From Otatea glauca (Eukaryota; Streptophyta; Magnoliopsida; Poales; Poaceae), in NCBI GenBank assembly GCA_036346275.1, contig CM070722.1:58441524-58505523 (forward strand): a stretch of DNA of 64,000 bases, given 5' to 3'. The notes under the pieces were generated by a model. It was not told the DNA's origin. It saw nothing but the letters and a program-made list of their open reading frames with translations, and did not search any database. The number at the start of each line of letters is the position of its first letter. Positions within the stretch are counted from its first letter, which is position 1. Made by a program: the position numbers and the translations under genes. Below are positions 10,013-21,856 of this stretch, in pieces.

Positions 10013-12743
10013 TGTTAGTAGAGTTGTAATATGAAGGCTTGGGAGAAGCTGCTTGCCGTTAAATGCACTAGGAGTTGCTCCTTAGCTGCTTGTACTTCGT
10101 GAGGAAGATGGGGGGTCCTTTTCTTTTCTTTTCCCTTTTCGCTCATTCTTTTGTTTGTTCGTTCTTTTCATGGTGGTGGGTAATATAAGTCCCTCTTTTG
10201 GTCAATACAAAACAAAATCCCTCGTTGGGATACATTGTGAATTTGTGGTGATAGAGGAGAGAGATGAATGTAGTTCAGGGAATAAAGAATTCTTCTGTTC
10301 CACCAGTCTTTGCAGATGTATATTCACCGTTGGTGTTAGATATGGGAGGACTTGTCGATCCTCGTGTCACAAGGTTTTTAACCTTGCATATGCATCAATG
10401 TGAATCTTGGAACAGTCAATTGAACCGTTCGTATATTCAATGTCAGGTGCTGTTCAAAATGAGAACCTTCTATCACTCTTTTGGGTATACAGAATGTGGG
10501 TTACTAATATTTCTCAACTTGCATACAAATCTGATGAACAGTACATGTGTGGTAAGCCAGAATTTACTTAACATTGTTAGTCACTTGATGAAGCGACAAA
10601 CTTCGTTGATATTGTTATTTCTGAACTGCAGATTGAAGTGTACACCACGTGAATTATTCTTTGATTAGAAATGCATCAGATTTTTCCTGATGATTCATGA
10701 GCTCATTTAGATTCCACTTCAGTACATCTTATATTTGGTTTGTGTCCATGGTGAAATATCTATCAAGAACTAACTTCATCCTTATATTACATGTACTGAA
10801 CAGGAGATGTGTACTATCAAAATGTTATTTTTGACTTCACAGTGATGTTCCCTCTATAATGCAATATTTGGGTGCTGACTGCTGATATGACATTATGCAT
10901 GCTGTCAAAGAAACGAGTAAGCCTTAGTATCTGAAGGTTTATTTAAAGTGCCCTTTGTATGGTCTTCCATGTTGAACCAACAGAGACCTGTAAATGAATA
11001 TTTGCTTCGGGTACGAAGGTAATCAGCTGCATTTACAAATACGTTACTTGCATGTAGTAGATCTTATTCATAGACTTTTATAAGATGCCTGTTATTAAAT
11101 GTTTTTTTTTATAAAATGCCACTTTCATACAGCTTTACCACCTCTGTTGCTCACCAAAAACAACACCTCTGTTGTTTTTACTCACCAAAAACAACAGCTG
11201 TCCAATAGTTTTCATCTTTACTCTGACCTACTTAATAGGAGAATAGTTTTTTTATGAAAAACAGCAAGCTGTGATTTGATTAGAAGGAAAAGGTACAAGA
11301 GTGCAAAGAAGAAGGTGCGGAGACTGCACCTAAGAGGGGGTGGGGTGGAAAGAAAGAAAAAAAGAAGAGCAGGACCCTTAAGGTTGTCGCTGTAAAACTT
11401 TTCTGAGGTGTGTTGCTCCCGCGGAAACCCAGTTCGTAGCTTCATCTGTTATTGAGGTGTTTTTTTATCTGTTATATTAGTGATGTTACAGTAGAAGAAA
11501 GTACACGTCTCTAAAAAACTTGAACCTTTGATTAGCATGCTGAAGTTCAGTTATGAATAGTTTCTTTTCTTTTCATTTAGTTACGGTTTGATCGTTATTA
11601 TGCAATCTTTTTAATATTTTTTGTCACAGTTTACAAAAAAAAATCTTTTGTTGTTTACATGCTTATCGTTTTGAAACAGTAGTAATATCTGCAGAATCAT
11701 TACTAGAACAGTACTTTGTTATCAATGTTCTGTGATTGAATTCCTTAACTATTGAATAGCAGATAACAGCTAAACAGCTATGCAGAGCCAAACACCTACT
11801 ATAAATTATGATGCGAAAGTCGAACTGTTGAGAATTCCGTGTTTTTACCACCTTTTCTATGCACTTCATGTTCCTTTTTATGCAACTCTTGTCAACTAGG
11901 ATACTGCAAAGGCGAGCATAGCCATATGGATGATGAATCACAAGTTGGAGCTGACCCACATGCGTTGCTCCCTAAAAAATCTTATGGCTAGAGATATTGA
12001 TGCCTATGGGACTCAAGCCGATCGATGTCGACTGCAGACTATCAATAAAATGGCATGTGAAGCTCATTCATCAACAAATCAAGAGGATGTGGGGTGATAC
12101 CATCTGTTCTTCAAGCAATCTTTCCTGTCATAACTTCCCTGGACATCAAATCCTTTAAAGCCTAGAGGGCATCTTTGTTGTTCAGATAAAAGGCCTAGGT
12201 CTGTATATTGTTAACAGCTTTGCTCACGCTGCCCATCCAAAACCACGGGAAAGCAAGGCGAACCGTTTTGGACATTCTACATCGATCAGTTGCAAATTAA
12301 TCTGTTGCTGGATAATCTGTCAGGCCATTTGGAGAACAATCAAAATGAAGTGCATCTTTGAAACAAATATGAAAGACACTCTTGCAGACTGTAAGTTCGT
12401 CCAGAGAAATGCAGTGTTGGCGCATCGAAGAAGCTAGTGTTGTTTAATTGCATCAGATACTAAAGCCTGGGAGATAATCTGATAATGTTGTTTTCTTTCC
12501 AGGTTCATGAACTGCAAAGTTAAAGAGACTTACTACTCTAATAATTGCCAAATTTGCTTGGTAACCAGTTGTCTAACAGAATGGATTTCCAAGGATAGGG
12601 ACAAAGCAGGGTGTGTGTAAGGGGTCTATTGGTGGTTCAGGATATCCAGTGTCTGAAGGCAGGATCCAGGGACAACATGATATGGTTGCCACTCAGGACG
12701 AATGAATCTGGCACACTGTGGTCTACCGATTGTGGCAACTTGC
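10013..12743. other. ZIP 3' UTR and gene-poor flank
   Basis: The ZIP 3' UTR probably ends within about 250 bp of the stop (AATACAAAACAAAATCC near 10204). The rest is A/T-rich. An open frame at 10264-10668 (+, 134 codons) has no recognisable motif or helpful context, and I do not call it a gene. A short tandem pair around 11130-11200 repeats ACCTCTGTTG and CTCACCAAAAACAACA. Confidence 0.35.
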
Positions 12744-13061
12744 TCACACATGTTCCAAGACCAAAAAGCATCTCTCTGTCTCACTCTCTCTCTCTCTCTC
12801 TCTCTCTGCAGTGCATGTACATGGAAAAGTTTCAATGGTTCTCCGTGGAGGAATATGGGCTCCCAGTGTCCTAATAAGCACAGAGCACTGCACAGTGTGT
12901 GTCAGTAGGAAATATGGCAACCAGCCATCATAAACATCAAGGACTATGGAGCCTTGAGTTTCAGAGATGGATTCGGCATTTGAAATCTTTTGACGTAGTC
13001 GTGGCATTTGGTCCAGAAAGCTGACCGTATCATCTCCAAGAAAATACAAAGTAAGCAGCAA
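12744..13061 (-). pseudogene. Possible unidentified coding remnant, minus strand
   Basis: An open frame whose middle part has protein-like composition (for example FLDQMPRLRQKISNAESI), but whose C-terminal third is the translation of a CT microsatellite. No domain is recognised. It may belong with the similar fragment at 13232-13600. Very uncertain. Confidence 0.15.
12785..12808 (+). repeat. (CT)n microsatellite
   Basis: About twelve uninterrupted CT units. Confidence 0.9.
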
Positions 13062-13231
13062 ATCAAGGTGCTACAGAGCTGTCTTCAGGAGCTGCATCCA
13101 AGATTAGTGTCCTGAAATTTTTTCGACCATTTAGAATGAAAGGGGATAAAGGAAAGCTTGCCTAGGTTGATGTCGGTTCATTATCCTGTTAATGAAGTCC
13201 TTTTTTATATCTCACCACAGGTACTTTAATT

Positions 13232-13600
13232 TTAAGCTGCAGAGATTTCTTGTAAATGCCGGGATGCAATACTTAACCTGTTTGCCCCTACAATTGAGCC
13301 ATTTTGGAAGAGGACTCCGTTCACGAGTGCGCCTGCACCCTGAACTGCACCAGTGGAATCTGCATCTGACAAGACGTTGAGAGCTGTGGCTTCTGAGGTG
13401 GCACGGCCAGCTAAGTGCATTTGGCATCTGCAGCAGCAGGTGCTTCACGATGCTTTGAATTGAAGGCAAGCCACTTATCCAGAGAACTAAAAGACACTGT
13501 GGTTGTAGGGGTGCAGCACGGAGGACACTTGTCAGGTTATTCGATCCAATGCTCAATTCCAAGAGCTTCAGGGAAGGGAAAATATCGTCTCTTTTCTACT
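13232..13600 (-). pseudogene. Unidentified coding-like remnant, minus strand
   Basis: Two overlapping minus-strand frames look protein-like. One contains SLKLLELSIGSNNLTSVL, similar in spacing to a leucine-rich repeat. The other (13232-13420) contains ATALNVLSDADSTGAVQGAG. The frame changes near 13420, as expected of a decayed exon. I could not identify the parent gene. The leucine-rich-repeat reading rests on one motif only. Confidence 0.25.
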
Positions 13601-13872
13601 CTCTGTGTAATTTTTTTGAAAATTTGGTCCACTTTTGATTGCACTTGTAAAAAATAGTCACATCTTCGAATGCGGAAGCGTCGAAAGGTGATACGTGTCA
13701 TTGAAACCCCGGGACCGTGGCAGTGTGTGCTCCCGCGCTCGCCCTACTCCTCTTGCGCTCCTTGGGAGCGGCAACGCATGCTTCCGCACTCGCTCTCCTG
13801 CTCTCGCTCTCCTTGGCGTGGCAGCACTAGCTTTCGCGCTCTCCGGACGCAGCAGAGAATAGATGTCATCTG

Positions 13873-14048
13873 TGTTGAAAGTAGAGTAGAGATTGAACTC
13901 GAGAATGAGAGATCACTTTTTATTGCACATGTGTTACATATTTATACAAGCTAATAGGTGAAAGTTGATGGTGTCCAAAAGACACCCATTCAACAAAAGA
14001 CACCCATTCTAAGAGATGGTAGCTAATTGGCCACTTAACTCCTTAACA
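13873..14048 (-). repeat. Left LTR (3' LTR) of the Copia element
   Basis: Begins TGTTGAAAGTAGAG on the plus strand and ends CCTTAACA at 14048. It aligns over its whole length with the right LTR. The adjacent target duplication is ATCTG. Confidence 0.92.
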
Positions 14049-14253
14049 CTCTTCCTTGGATGAATAACATAGCCTTCATATGCTTCGATAAACTCCTCCA
14101 AAAACCCTGTGGAAAAATATGAGGAGAAATTCGTTCTTATATAAGGCGAAACTTTATGGCGTAAGTTCACTTTCAATATTGCCTTATTAAAACATTATAT
14201 GAGAAACCATTTATGCAAAACTTATAAAGGAAAAGAGTGCAACATGTTCAAGT

Positions 14254-14848
14254 TCAAGGGTCAACTCCCCCTAAACCTTGCAACTCACGAAGTTGTCTCA
14301 TACCGATCCCCTGGATACATCTTTGAAATGGGGACATCGGTAAAGATTTAGTGAATAAATCAGGTAGATTTTCACATGATTTCGTTTGCAAGACATTTAT
14401 CTCACCACTCTTTTGAAGTTCGTGAGGATAAGATAGCTTAGGAGCAATATGTTTTGTTATATTATTCTTTATATAGCTTGTTTGCATCTGAGCAACACAG
14501 GCACCATTATATTCATAGATAATGGTAGAATATTCCAATGGATTAATACCACATGACATTTGTATATGGTTAATCATTCTGCGAAGCTATACACATTCAC
14601 GTGATGCTTCATATAAAGCAATTATTTCAAAATGATTAGTGAAAGTGGCTATTAAAGTATGTTTACAAGACTTCCATGAAATAGCCGTACCACCATAAAG
14701 GAAAACAAATCCAGTCTATAACTTGGCACTGTGGGGATCAGACAGATAGCTAGCATCTGTGTATCCAATTAAAGTCATATCTTGATTTCTTTGAAACATC
14801 AAACCAAGATCTTTTATACTATTAAGATACCTGAGGACTTGTTTAATA
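14254..14848 (-). pseudogene. Copia RNase H domain remnant
   Basis: Minus-strand frames give the RNase H end of Copia pol: KHIAPKLSYPHELQK, LPDLFTKSLP and the closing LRELQGLGGVDP. Upstream, in another frame, lies the TDA-x-YLSDPH segment. The usual acidic position in YEDNAACVAQM reads Tyr here (YEYNGACVAQM). Stops and frame shifts separate the pieces. The MITE at 14849 divides this part from the rest of pol. Confidence 0.85.
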
Positions 14849-15249
14849 CTCCCTCCAGTCTTCAAATACCAGTCGTTTTAGACATGATGTCACATACCAA
14901 GGAGAGGTTAATTAGGGTGCTTATTTCCTATTGTACCCGTATTAAATAGGTTAGAGTGCTCCCCGAAGTCAATAAATACTTGTAGTCCACGTGGTTTGAA
15001 CCCATGTCTCGAAGGAGTACTAGTGCAAGTTTGGAATTGCAACACCCACCGCATGCATAACGAAGAGGCACATTTGGAAAATAACAAAGCATTAACTGCA
15101 TGCATGCAGCTTTGGAAAAGTAGAGGTGCATGCCGCACCAATGCCAGGGGTAAAAGAGTCCAAATAACTCCCTTAATTCACTTAGCGACTAGTTTTTGCA
15201 TGCACTGAGCAAAATGCTCCAACGACTAGAATTTGAAGACTGGAGGGAG
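14849..15249. mobile_element. Stowaway-type (Tc1/mariner) MITE inside the Copia element
   Basis: The 401-bp element begins CTCCCTCCAGTCTTCAAAT and ends ATTTGAAGACTGGAGGGAG, a perfect terminal inverse over at least 18 bp. It is flanked by TA at 14847-14848 and 15250-15251. CTCCCTCC ends with a TA duplication define plant Stowaway elements. It interrupts the Copia pol frame at the end of the reverse transcriptase region. The coding sense on both sides is continuous if the insert and one TA are ignored. Confidence 0.93.
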
Positions 15250-16767
15250 TACCAGCCAAATGCCTTTTTGTTGGTGTTGCGCTGTATCTAGCCAATAGAT
15301 TGACTGCAAATACAATGTCAGGCCTGGCGCAATTTGCAAGACACATTATTGCTCCGATGGCACTAAGATATGGAACTTCCGGTCCAAATATTTCTTCATC
15401 CTCTTCCCTAGATCTGAATAGGTCTTTATCCATATCAAGAGATCTCACGACCATAGGTCTTTTCGTTGGATACGATTTATCCATATTGAACTTCTCCAAT
15501 ATCTTCTGGATATATGTAGACTAGTGCATAAATGTTCCTTCAGGAACATGCTCAAACTATAAGCCTAAGCAAAATTTGGTCTTACCCAAATCTTTTACTC
15601 AAACTTCATCATAAGATGGTTACTTGCCTCTTCTATGTCCCTTGTGGTTCTGATGATATTTAAATCATCAACATATACTGAGATGATACATAATTCACTT
15701 TGGGATTTCTTTATAAACACACATGGACAATCATCATTATTGGAGTATCCTTTCTTCAAAAGAAACTCACTTAGTCGGTTGTACCACATCCTTCCTGGCT
15801 GCTTTAATCCATATAACGACTTTTTCAACTTCATGCTATACATGTTGCGATTTGCATTAGTATTTAGAATTTTAACCCCTTTAAGGACTTACATGTAAAT
15901 ATACGAATCTAATGACCCATACAAATATGCGGTCACTACATCCATTAACTGCATTGATACTTTTATATTAACTGCCAGAGATATTAGATACCGGAACGTT
16001 ATTCCACTCATAACGGGAGAGTATATCTCATCGTAATCGATGCCAGGTCTCTGCGTGAACGCTTGGGCTACAAGCCTCGCTTTGTATCTCACCACTTCAT
16101 TGTTTTCATTCCTTTTCCGAACGAAAACCCATTTGTTTTTCATAGAAAACACTTTAGGAAGAGTTGGTGTTATTGGACCAAATACCTCCCTTTTATTAAG
16201 CGAGAGCAATTCTGCTTCAATTACTTCCTTCCATTTGACCCAATCTGAGCGCTTCATTCACTCTATCGTGGTCTTTGGTTCTGGATTCAGTTGAAGGCTC
16301 TCAGCAATCTTTGAGGCAAAATGTATGTCGACAATTGTAGTATCTCTTTTATATAATTCTCTCGAATTGACATAATTCGTGGAAATTTCTTCATTTACAT
16401 CCTCTAACTCCTTCTGATTTCCCATAACAACGGAGTCTAGGGGTTCCGATGTCCCAACATCTAAATTTGTGCGCACTTTGATGCCGGGTTTATCATTCCT
16501 TCGATGGTTCTCAACTTCATGTTGAATTTCTTTTATTGATTCAAGTACTGTACCTTTACCTTTAGAAGAATTCCGTTTTTGCGGATGTCTCCACGGAACT
16601 AAGTTCTTTTTATCTAAAATTCTCCCTCTCTTCTTCTCATTAGGGGCAAGAGTAGCTTTCTGAGGTACCTCCACTCTTTTTGGTATATTGACTGCGGGTA
16701 TATATGATTTTGTAACACCCTTGTAATCAGTAAATGCATCTGGCAGATTATTTACAATTTGTTGCAA
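15250..16767 (-). pseudogene. Copia reverse transcriptase remnant
   Basis: In minus-strand order: a linker rich in Lys/Ser (16258-16767); the RT start WVKWKEVIEAELLSLNKREV and NKWVFVRKRN; RYKARLVAQAFTQRPGIDYD; the catalytic segment VYVDDLNII (15595-15843); and the connection segment GAIMCLANCARPDIVFAV (15182-15499). The YVDD motif is intact, but frame breaks near 15890, 15590 and 15500 split the domain, so no functional enzyme is encoded. Confidence 0.9.
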
Positions 16768-16814
16768 ATTTATTATTTTCTGAACCTCCAGTTTAGATTA
16801 TTTAGTATGTGGAT

Positions 16815-17700
16815 CTAAGGATTGAATGCCAGTGACATTCCAATCTTTTTCTCGGCATTATTCGTTGTACTTATCTCCCCTAATATTGGGAAATTGTCCT
16901 CATCAAAAATGCAATCAACGTACCGAGCTGTAAATAGATTCCCTGTTAATGGCTCAAGGTATTTTATTATCGACGAAGAATTATACCCCACAAAGATCCT
17001 CAACTTCCTGTGATGACCCATTGATGTACGTTGTGGTGGTGAAATCGATACGTACACTGCGCAACCGAATTTTTCACAGATGGAAAATACCTGGTTCATT
17101 TCCACGTACTAATTGCAATGGGGAGACCATATGATATGCAATTGGTCTTATTTAGATTAGTTCTGCAGCGTGCAAGACCGCACGGCCCCAACAACTTATT
17201 AGCAACCTACAATTTTGTGTGTGGACATATGGCACATAATGCTCGACATTAATGCCCAAAGCCATACAATAATCATTAAATGCCCTTGAGGAGAACTTAG
17301 CGGCATTATCCAATCTAATGGATTTGATCCTGTTTTCAGGAAAATTAGCTCTTAACTTAATTATTTGAGCCATTAATCTAGCAAAGGCATGGTTCCATGT
17401 GATTAATAAACACACATGGGACCATCTTGTACAAGCATCTATTAAAACTATAAAGTATTTAAACGGCCCACATAAGGGCTGAATAGGTCCACATATATCA
17501 CCCTACATTTTGTCCAGAAAATTTAGCGACTCATTTTTTACTTTGAGGTATGATGGCCTCAAAATCAATTTCCTTTTAGCACAACCAGTGCACATGAAAT
17601 CCTTTGATTTCGGGAAATTTGAAGTTTTAATATTATGGCCAACAGAACAGTTTACAATCTTTCTCATCATCCCCATAATAGGATGACCTAGACGATCATA
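16815..17700 (-). pseudogene. Copia integrase remnant
   Basis: A His/Cys zinc-binding start (RLGHPIMGMMRK ... CTGCAKRK) is followed by the catalytic core with GDICGPIQP and SIRLDNAAKF (two Asp). The expected third acidic region after HTQN is scrambled by a frame shift near 17190. The C-terminal part FGCAVYVSISPPQRTSMG and LRIFVGYNSSSIIKYLEP lies at 16815-17105. A stop occurs just before GDICGP. It encodes no intact integrase. Confidence 0.88.
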
Positions 17701-18170
17701 CCAAATCTTGAATTTGTCAAGATTTTTAAAAATTGTTTAGAATGCAACATGTGGTTCAGGTTTGATGTATGTGTAGTACAATCCGGATGAATATGAAGGA
17801 AGTTTTTCAACCACTTTTTTCCGTATCTATCAACTTTAGTGAGGAGAATATATTCATCGTCTCCCTCACTAGTAGTTTCCACATGGAAAGCATTAAGATG
17901 GATATCTTTAAAATTTAGTAGGGTACTATTTGATTGAGGATACAATAGAGAATCTTCAATTGTTAATGTGTACTCATAGGGAGAACTATGATAGCTCTTC
18001 CAGCGCCAACAATCAGATTATCGCTTCTAGCAATAGTCATTATATTTCCACTTTTCTTTGTCAAAGTCTGAAAATATTTTGTTTCCCTTATTATTGTATT
18101 CGTGGTACCATTGTCAATAAGATAGATTTCGTCCTCCATTGGATTGTGCCACCAAATTCTATAATAAAGA
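17701..18170 (-). pseudogene. Copia protease and pre-integrase remnant
   Basis: The minus strand at about 18000-18165 gives a Copia aspartic-protease-like segment with DNGTTNTIIR at the active-site position (family D-[ST]-[AG]-[TS]) and later NLIVGAGRA. 17688-17945 continues with the spacer before integrase. The active-site triad is altered and a stop follows. The assignment rests on order and on these two motifs. Confidence 0.65.
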
Positions 18171-18205
18171 GCATGATTATTAACTCAAATATAGAATAAG
18201 TACAT

Positions 18206-18207
<2 letters not shown>

Positions 18208-18251
<44 letters not shown>
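18208..18251. repeat. (TA)n microsatellite
   Basis: About 22 TA units, lying between the gag and protease remnants where the gag zinc knuckle would be expected. It may mark the deletion point. Confidence 0.9.
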
Positions 18252-18254
<3 letters not shown>

Positions 18255-18394
18255 ATGTCTGCAAATATGATATGTGCTTATACAATACAATTACAATACC
18301 CATGTTCCTACAGAACTTAGTTAACTGAAAATATACAACAATATTATGTAGAACAATTATGACGGACTATTTACATAAGGGGATAACTAGGAGA

Positions 18395-18742
18395 CTACAC
18401 GGTGTCTCCAAACCGATCTTGGGAAGCGTATTCAACCAACATATCATCCTCCATGACCGACCTCTGTTGGTCATACCTCTCTTTTAAGGAGTTCCACAAT
18501 TGAAGTGGATCTTTCTTTATCAAGTATTCAGTTTTTAGGTCTGAGTGGAGGTGATGCTGAATAAAATGCAGAGCTGCATATTTTGAGGCTTGTGAAATTT
18601 ACGGGTCATTTTGTTGAGGTTCAATAATGGTTGCACCAAAACCTCTACCCATAAAACTTATCTTTAGATCCATTGCCTAAGTCAGATAATTGCTACCATC
18701 CAAGGCCAGCTCTTCAAATTCCTTTTTGGAGATGTCTGCCAT
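18395..18742 (-). pseudogene. Copia gag remnant
   Basis: Starts with ATG at 18742 (MADISKKEFEELALDGSNYL), then DLKISFMGRGF, SKYAALHFIQHHLHSDLK and LWNSLKERYDQQR: the retrotransposon gag core. At least two in-frame stops are present, one right after GSNYLT. The frame ends at TAG 18395-18397. No CCHC knuckle follows. Confidence 0.85.
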
Positions 18743-19069
18743 GTCCTACAATTTGTTTTTCATGCAATTGTAATTAATTTAATTTCTCAAAGTAAAATTA
18801 TGGCATGAAATTGTTGTAAATCAGTACACTAAGGTCAATGTACAATAATTGCATTTTCCTGAAAATTCAGGGACTAAAACAAAATTGACTTAACTACGGT
18901 GGCTAAATTTGTGATTTCCCTAAATTTAGAGGGGTAAATTGCAAACTTTACATAACAAACCCATTTATTTGTAGTTTTACATTTACTCTAGGGGTATTTT
19001 TGCAAATTTGCCGAGACCCTTAAATAGGCCGATCAATCCATTTAGACCCGACGCTAGGGTTTCCAACCC

Positions 19070-19890
19070 TAGCACCATGGCCGCCGCCTTAGGCGGTTGG
19101 GATAGGCCGCCGTCGCCCCAACGTCGATGAGAGGCTCACCGGTCGCCGTGCTCTCACCATCTACCTCTGCATGTGGGAACCGAAGTCCTCGACGTCACCT
19201 GATGGGCGCTCCGGTCGCGTCGCCAGATCCACCACCAGATCCGACCGCTTGGGGCGCGTCGGGGAGCACCGCCACTCCCTCGAGTGTGCCTGGCGCCTCC
19301 GCCGCCTTGGTGTTGGGCATCGCCGGCACACCATCACATGTTGCCTTGGGCGCTGCCACCTCACCAGGCGTTGCTACTGTGCCAGGCGGGGTCATGAGGG
19401 CACGGCCGCAGCCGGGTGGCCAACGCCATTTAGCGAAGGTCCTCCCTGGCCTTATCCCTCGAGTCGGCCGCAACGTCGGTCTTGCCACGCGCCTCTTGCG
19501 TGCGGACTAAGGTGGTCGCCGTCGTCGTCTTGGTCGTGTCTACCACGCTGTGGGGCATCTCAGCCCCTATGGCCTGCACTGTACCGAGGAGCACCACGAC
19601 CCCCTCAGTCGCTGCGGCCAATGGTGGTCCGCCGACTGTGCCGCGATAAGGCCAAGCATGACCTCGCTGGCGTCGATCATATCGCGCATGCCAATGACGA
19701 CGTCCCGGTCGACGGTGTTGTAGAGGCAGGATGCGAAGGATTGCCGTTTCCATGTTCATGATGGAGGTAATTACGTTTGAGATATCGTCGTTGTTCTGCG
19801 CCATTGGACTTACCGTGTCCGGGATGTGGCCGGTGATCCTCCTGTCTGCCGCCGGCCTCTGTTTGCCTATGCTCAGTAGATTAGAACAAT
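19070..19890. other. GC-rich leader of the Copia element
   Basis: About 800 bp of 60-65% GC DNA lies between the 5' LTR and gag, in an otherwise A/T-rich element. Long frames are open on both strands (19430-19930 minus, 19171-19761 plus, 19127-19510 plus), with Ala/Pro/Gly/Arg-rich products and no known domain. Open frames on both strands are expected of GC-rich DNA, so coding is not shown. It could be an old leader ORF or captured host sequence. Confidence 0.4.
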
Positions 19891-19900
19891 GCCGATAACA

Positions 19901-20076
19901 CGTTGAAAGTAAAGTAGAGATTGAACTCAAGAATGAGAGATCACTTTTTATTGCACATGTGTTACATATTTATATAAGCTAATGGGTGAAAGTTGAAGGT
20001 GTCCAAAAAACACCTATTCAACAAAAGACACATATTCTAAGAGATGGCAGTTAATTGCCCATGTAACTCTTCAACA
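19901..20076 (-). repeat. Right LTR (5' LTR) of the Copia element
   Basis: Aligns with 13873-14048. Its inner end has mutated from TG to CG (CGTTGAAAGT). The DNA just inside reads, on the minus strand, GTGTTATCGGCATTG, reminiscent of primer sites that pair with an internal part of initiator tRNA rather than its 3' end (inference). Confidence 0.9.
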
Positions 20077-20305
20077 ATCTGTTGTGCCTTCTGCGGCGGG
20101 GAGGGACCAAATACGCAAATGTATTCGTGGGAAAGCTAAATTTGAAAAAATAAAGTACAACCGTATAAGAGACTAGAAAAATGAATACTTCCAGGGAAGG
20201 CAGGTGAGAACCAAAATGTTAAAACAAAAGATGCTAGCCTGCTACTGGACATTACGTTCCAAGTTCCAGTAGCCTACAGTTGAATAGCTTGCTAAGCCGG
20301 TCATC

Positions 20306-20440
20306 CTAGGTTAAACTATCTAAGGAATTAACAAGTAAATGAATTGATTTATCGCTTGGATAACCGTCAAAGATGACAACTGGATCTTGGCACAAGCTTG
20401 GCCTGAACTTGAGGAATGAGTCTGCTCTGTCAGAAGATGT
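20306..20440 (-). pseudogene. Possible 3'-terminal exon of an unidentified gene
   Basis: The minus strand reads from an AG near 20440 through an open frame with balanced protein-like composition (SFLKFRPSLCQDPVVIFDGY, then SDKSIHLLVNSLDSLT) to a stop at 20306-20308. A hAT element sits immediately upstream of it and the Copia element downstream. The family is not recognised. Confidence 0.25.
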
Positions 20441-20446
20441 TCCTAT

Positions 20447-21848
20447 CAAGCTTCAAAATCCTAGCAAAATTTCGGAAATTTCGGCTGGACATGAGATTAA
20501 AAATCCAGGTTGAAAAAAAAAATTAATTTTTTTTTTCAAATTGATACAGTATTTTTAGAAATTTTGGCAAATTTCACTGGAATTTCAAAATTTTGGACCG
20601 GATTTCAATTTTTTTTGGACCGGATTTGGGACAATACTTCTTAATGTTTTGAAAAACCGAATTTTGAGACGTTTTATAAAAATAACAGAAACACTGTCAG
20701 TTTTTTTTAAAAAAATGTACAAGCTTGGTCATTCGCTTAAAAAATTTATGGTACCATCTTTAGCAGTCTAGGATCATACAAATTTTTTTAAAAAAGAATT
20801 GAACTTTATTTATTATCTTTGAAAAATCAAAAACTGAAGGAACATAAATGAGATAGTAAACGTGTCAGAATTTTATAACTTCGCTCGAGTGTGATCATGA
20901 TCGAAAATTTTTAGCAGAGCTTAATCATTATCTCAGAACCCTTATATAAAATTTTCAAAAATACTAAACTTGTTTTGGTTGCTCAATAAAATCTATGAAT
21001 GCAATATATGTACTCAGCCTTTTATCAGGATAGTAGTATTGTCAAAATTTTTAAAAGTTTCTCAAGCTTGATCATCATTTGAAAATTTTATGAAAACATT
21101 AGTGATATGTTTGAACCATCCAGAATTTTTTTCAAAATTTTATAACTTGATTTATTTTTTTTCATTCGATTGAAATTTACTGAGATTTTGATGATTTCAG
21201 CCGAATATTTTCCAAAATTTCGTGAAATTTCGGGTATTTCAACCAGATTTCAAGTTTTTTGACCGTGTTTGTGACAATACCTATTAAGAATTGAACTTCA
21301 TTTGTTACCTTTGAAAAATAAAAAAACTGAAGGAACATAAATGAGACACTAACTTTGTCAGAATTTTATAAATTCTCTCGGGTGTGATCATGAATCAAAA
21401 ATTTTAGGAGAGCTTAAGAATTGCCTTAGAATACTTTTCTAAAAGTTTCAAAAATTCTAAACCTATTTGGTTTGCTCAATCAAAAATTCTCCCACTGTAA
21501 GGCTTTTATCAGGAGTTCAGGATAGTAGCACTGTCAGAATTTTTAAAAATTTCTCATATTTTATCATTATATAAAAATTTTATGGGAATATTAGTAATGC
21601 GTCAAAACCATCCACAAAAATTTTCAAAATTTTCTAACGTGGTTTGAACTACTTTTTGTTCTGTTGGAATTCACCAAGATTTCAACAATTTAATTCGAAA
21701 TCTCGGAAATCCTGCTTCAAAAAATCCCGGATTTGAATTTTCCGTTTTGAATTTCATCCGGATTTAATCCAAAATTTTAAGATCTCATTGAAATTTCGAA
21801 TTTCGATCATCTTAAAGGTATAATTCGAAACCGAAATTTGAAACTTTG
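20447..21848 (-). mobile_element. Non-autonomous hAT element, copy A (1402 bp)
   Basis: Flanked by the exact 8-bp duplication GTTCCTAT (20439-20446 and 21849-21856). The ends are CAAGCTTCAAAATCC and GAAATTTGAAACTTTG. GAAATTTCG-type near-palindromes cluster at both ends. The interior matches copies at 27282-28725 and 47546-49030 in opposite orientation. Shared blocks include AACATAAATGAGA with GTGATCATGA, seen inverted in the others. No transposase is encoded. Confidence 0.85.
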
Positions 21849-21856
21849 GTTCCTAT

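Larger units (their letters stand above)
13873..20076 (-). mobile_element. Ty1/Copia LTR retrotransposon, decayed
   Basis: Two 176-bp direct repeats (13873-14048 and 19901-20076) with TGTT...AACA ends bound the element. A 5-bp target duplication ATCTG flanks it at 13868-13872 and 20077-20081. Reading the minus strand from right to left gives LTR, leader, gag, protease, integrase, reverse transcriptase, RNase H, LTR. That is the Copia order, with integrase before reverse transcriptase. A purine-rich tract beside the left LTR (minus-strand CCAAGGAAGAG) is the likely plus-strand primer. Frames are broken by many stops and shifts, the gag zinc knuckle is missing and a MITE lies in pol, so the element is inactive. 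The LTRs differ at roughly 10% of sites by eye, so the insertion is not recent. Confidence 0.93.

Noticed and set aside
10264..10668. 134-codon plus frame after the ZIP gene
   Set aside because: No domain, promoter or splice signals. It probably lies beyond the 3' end by chance.
12600..13620. Leucine-rich-repeat receptor pseudogene on the minus strand
   Set aside because: Only one LRR-like stretch (LELSIGSNNLTSVL) is convincing. The other pieces do not continue the pattern, so I left it unidentified.
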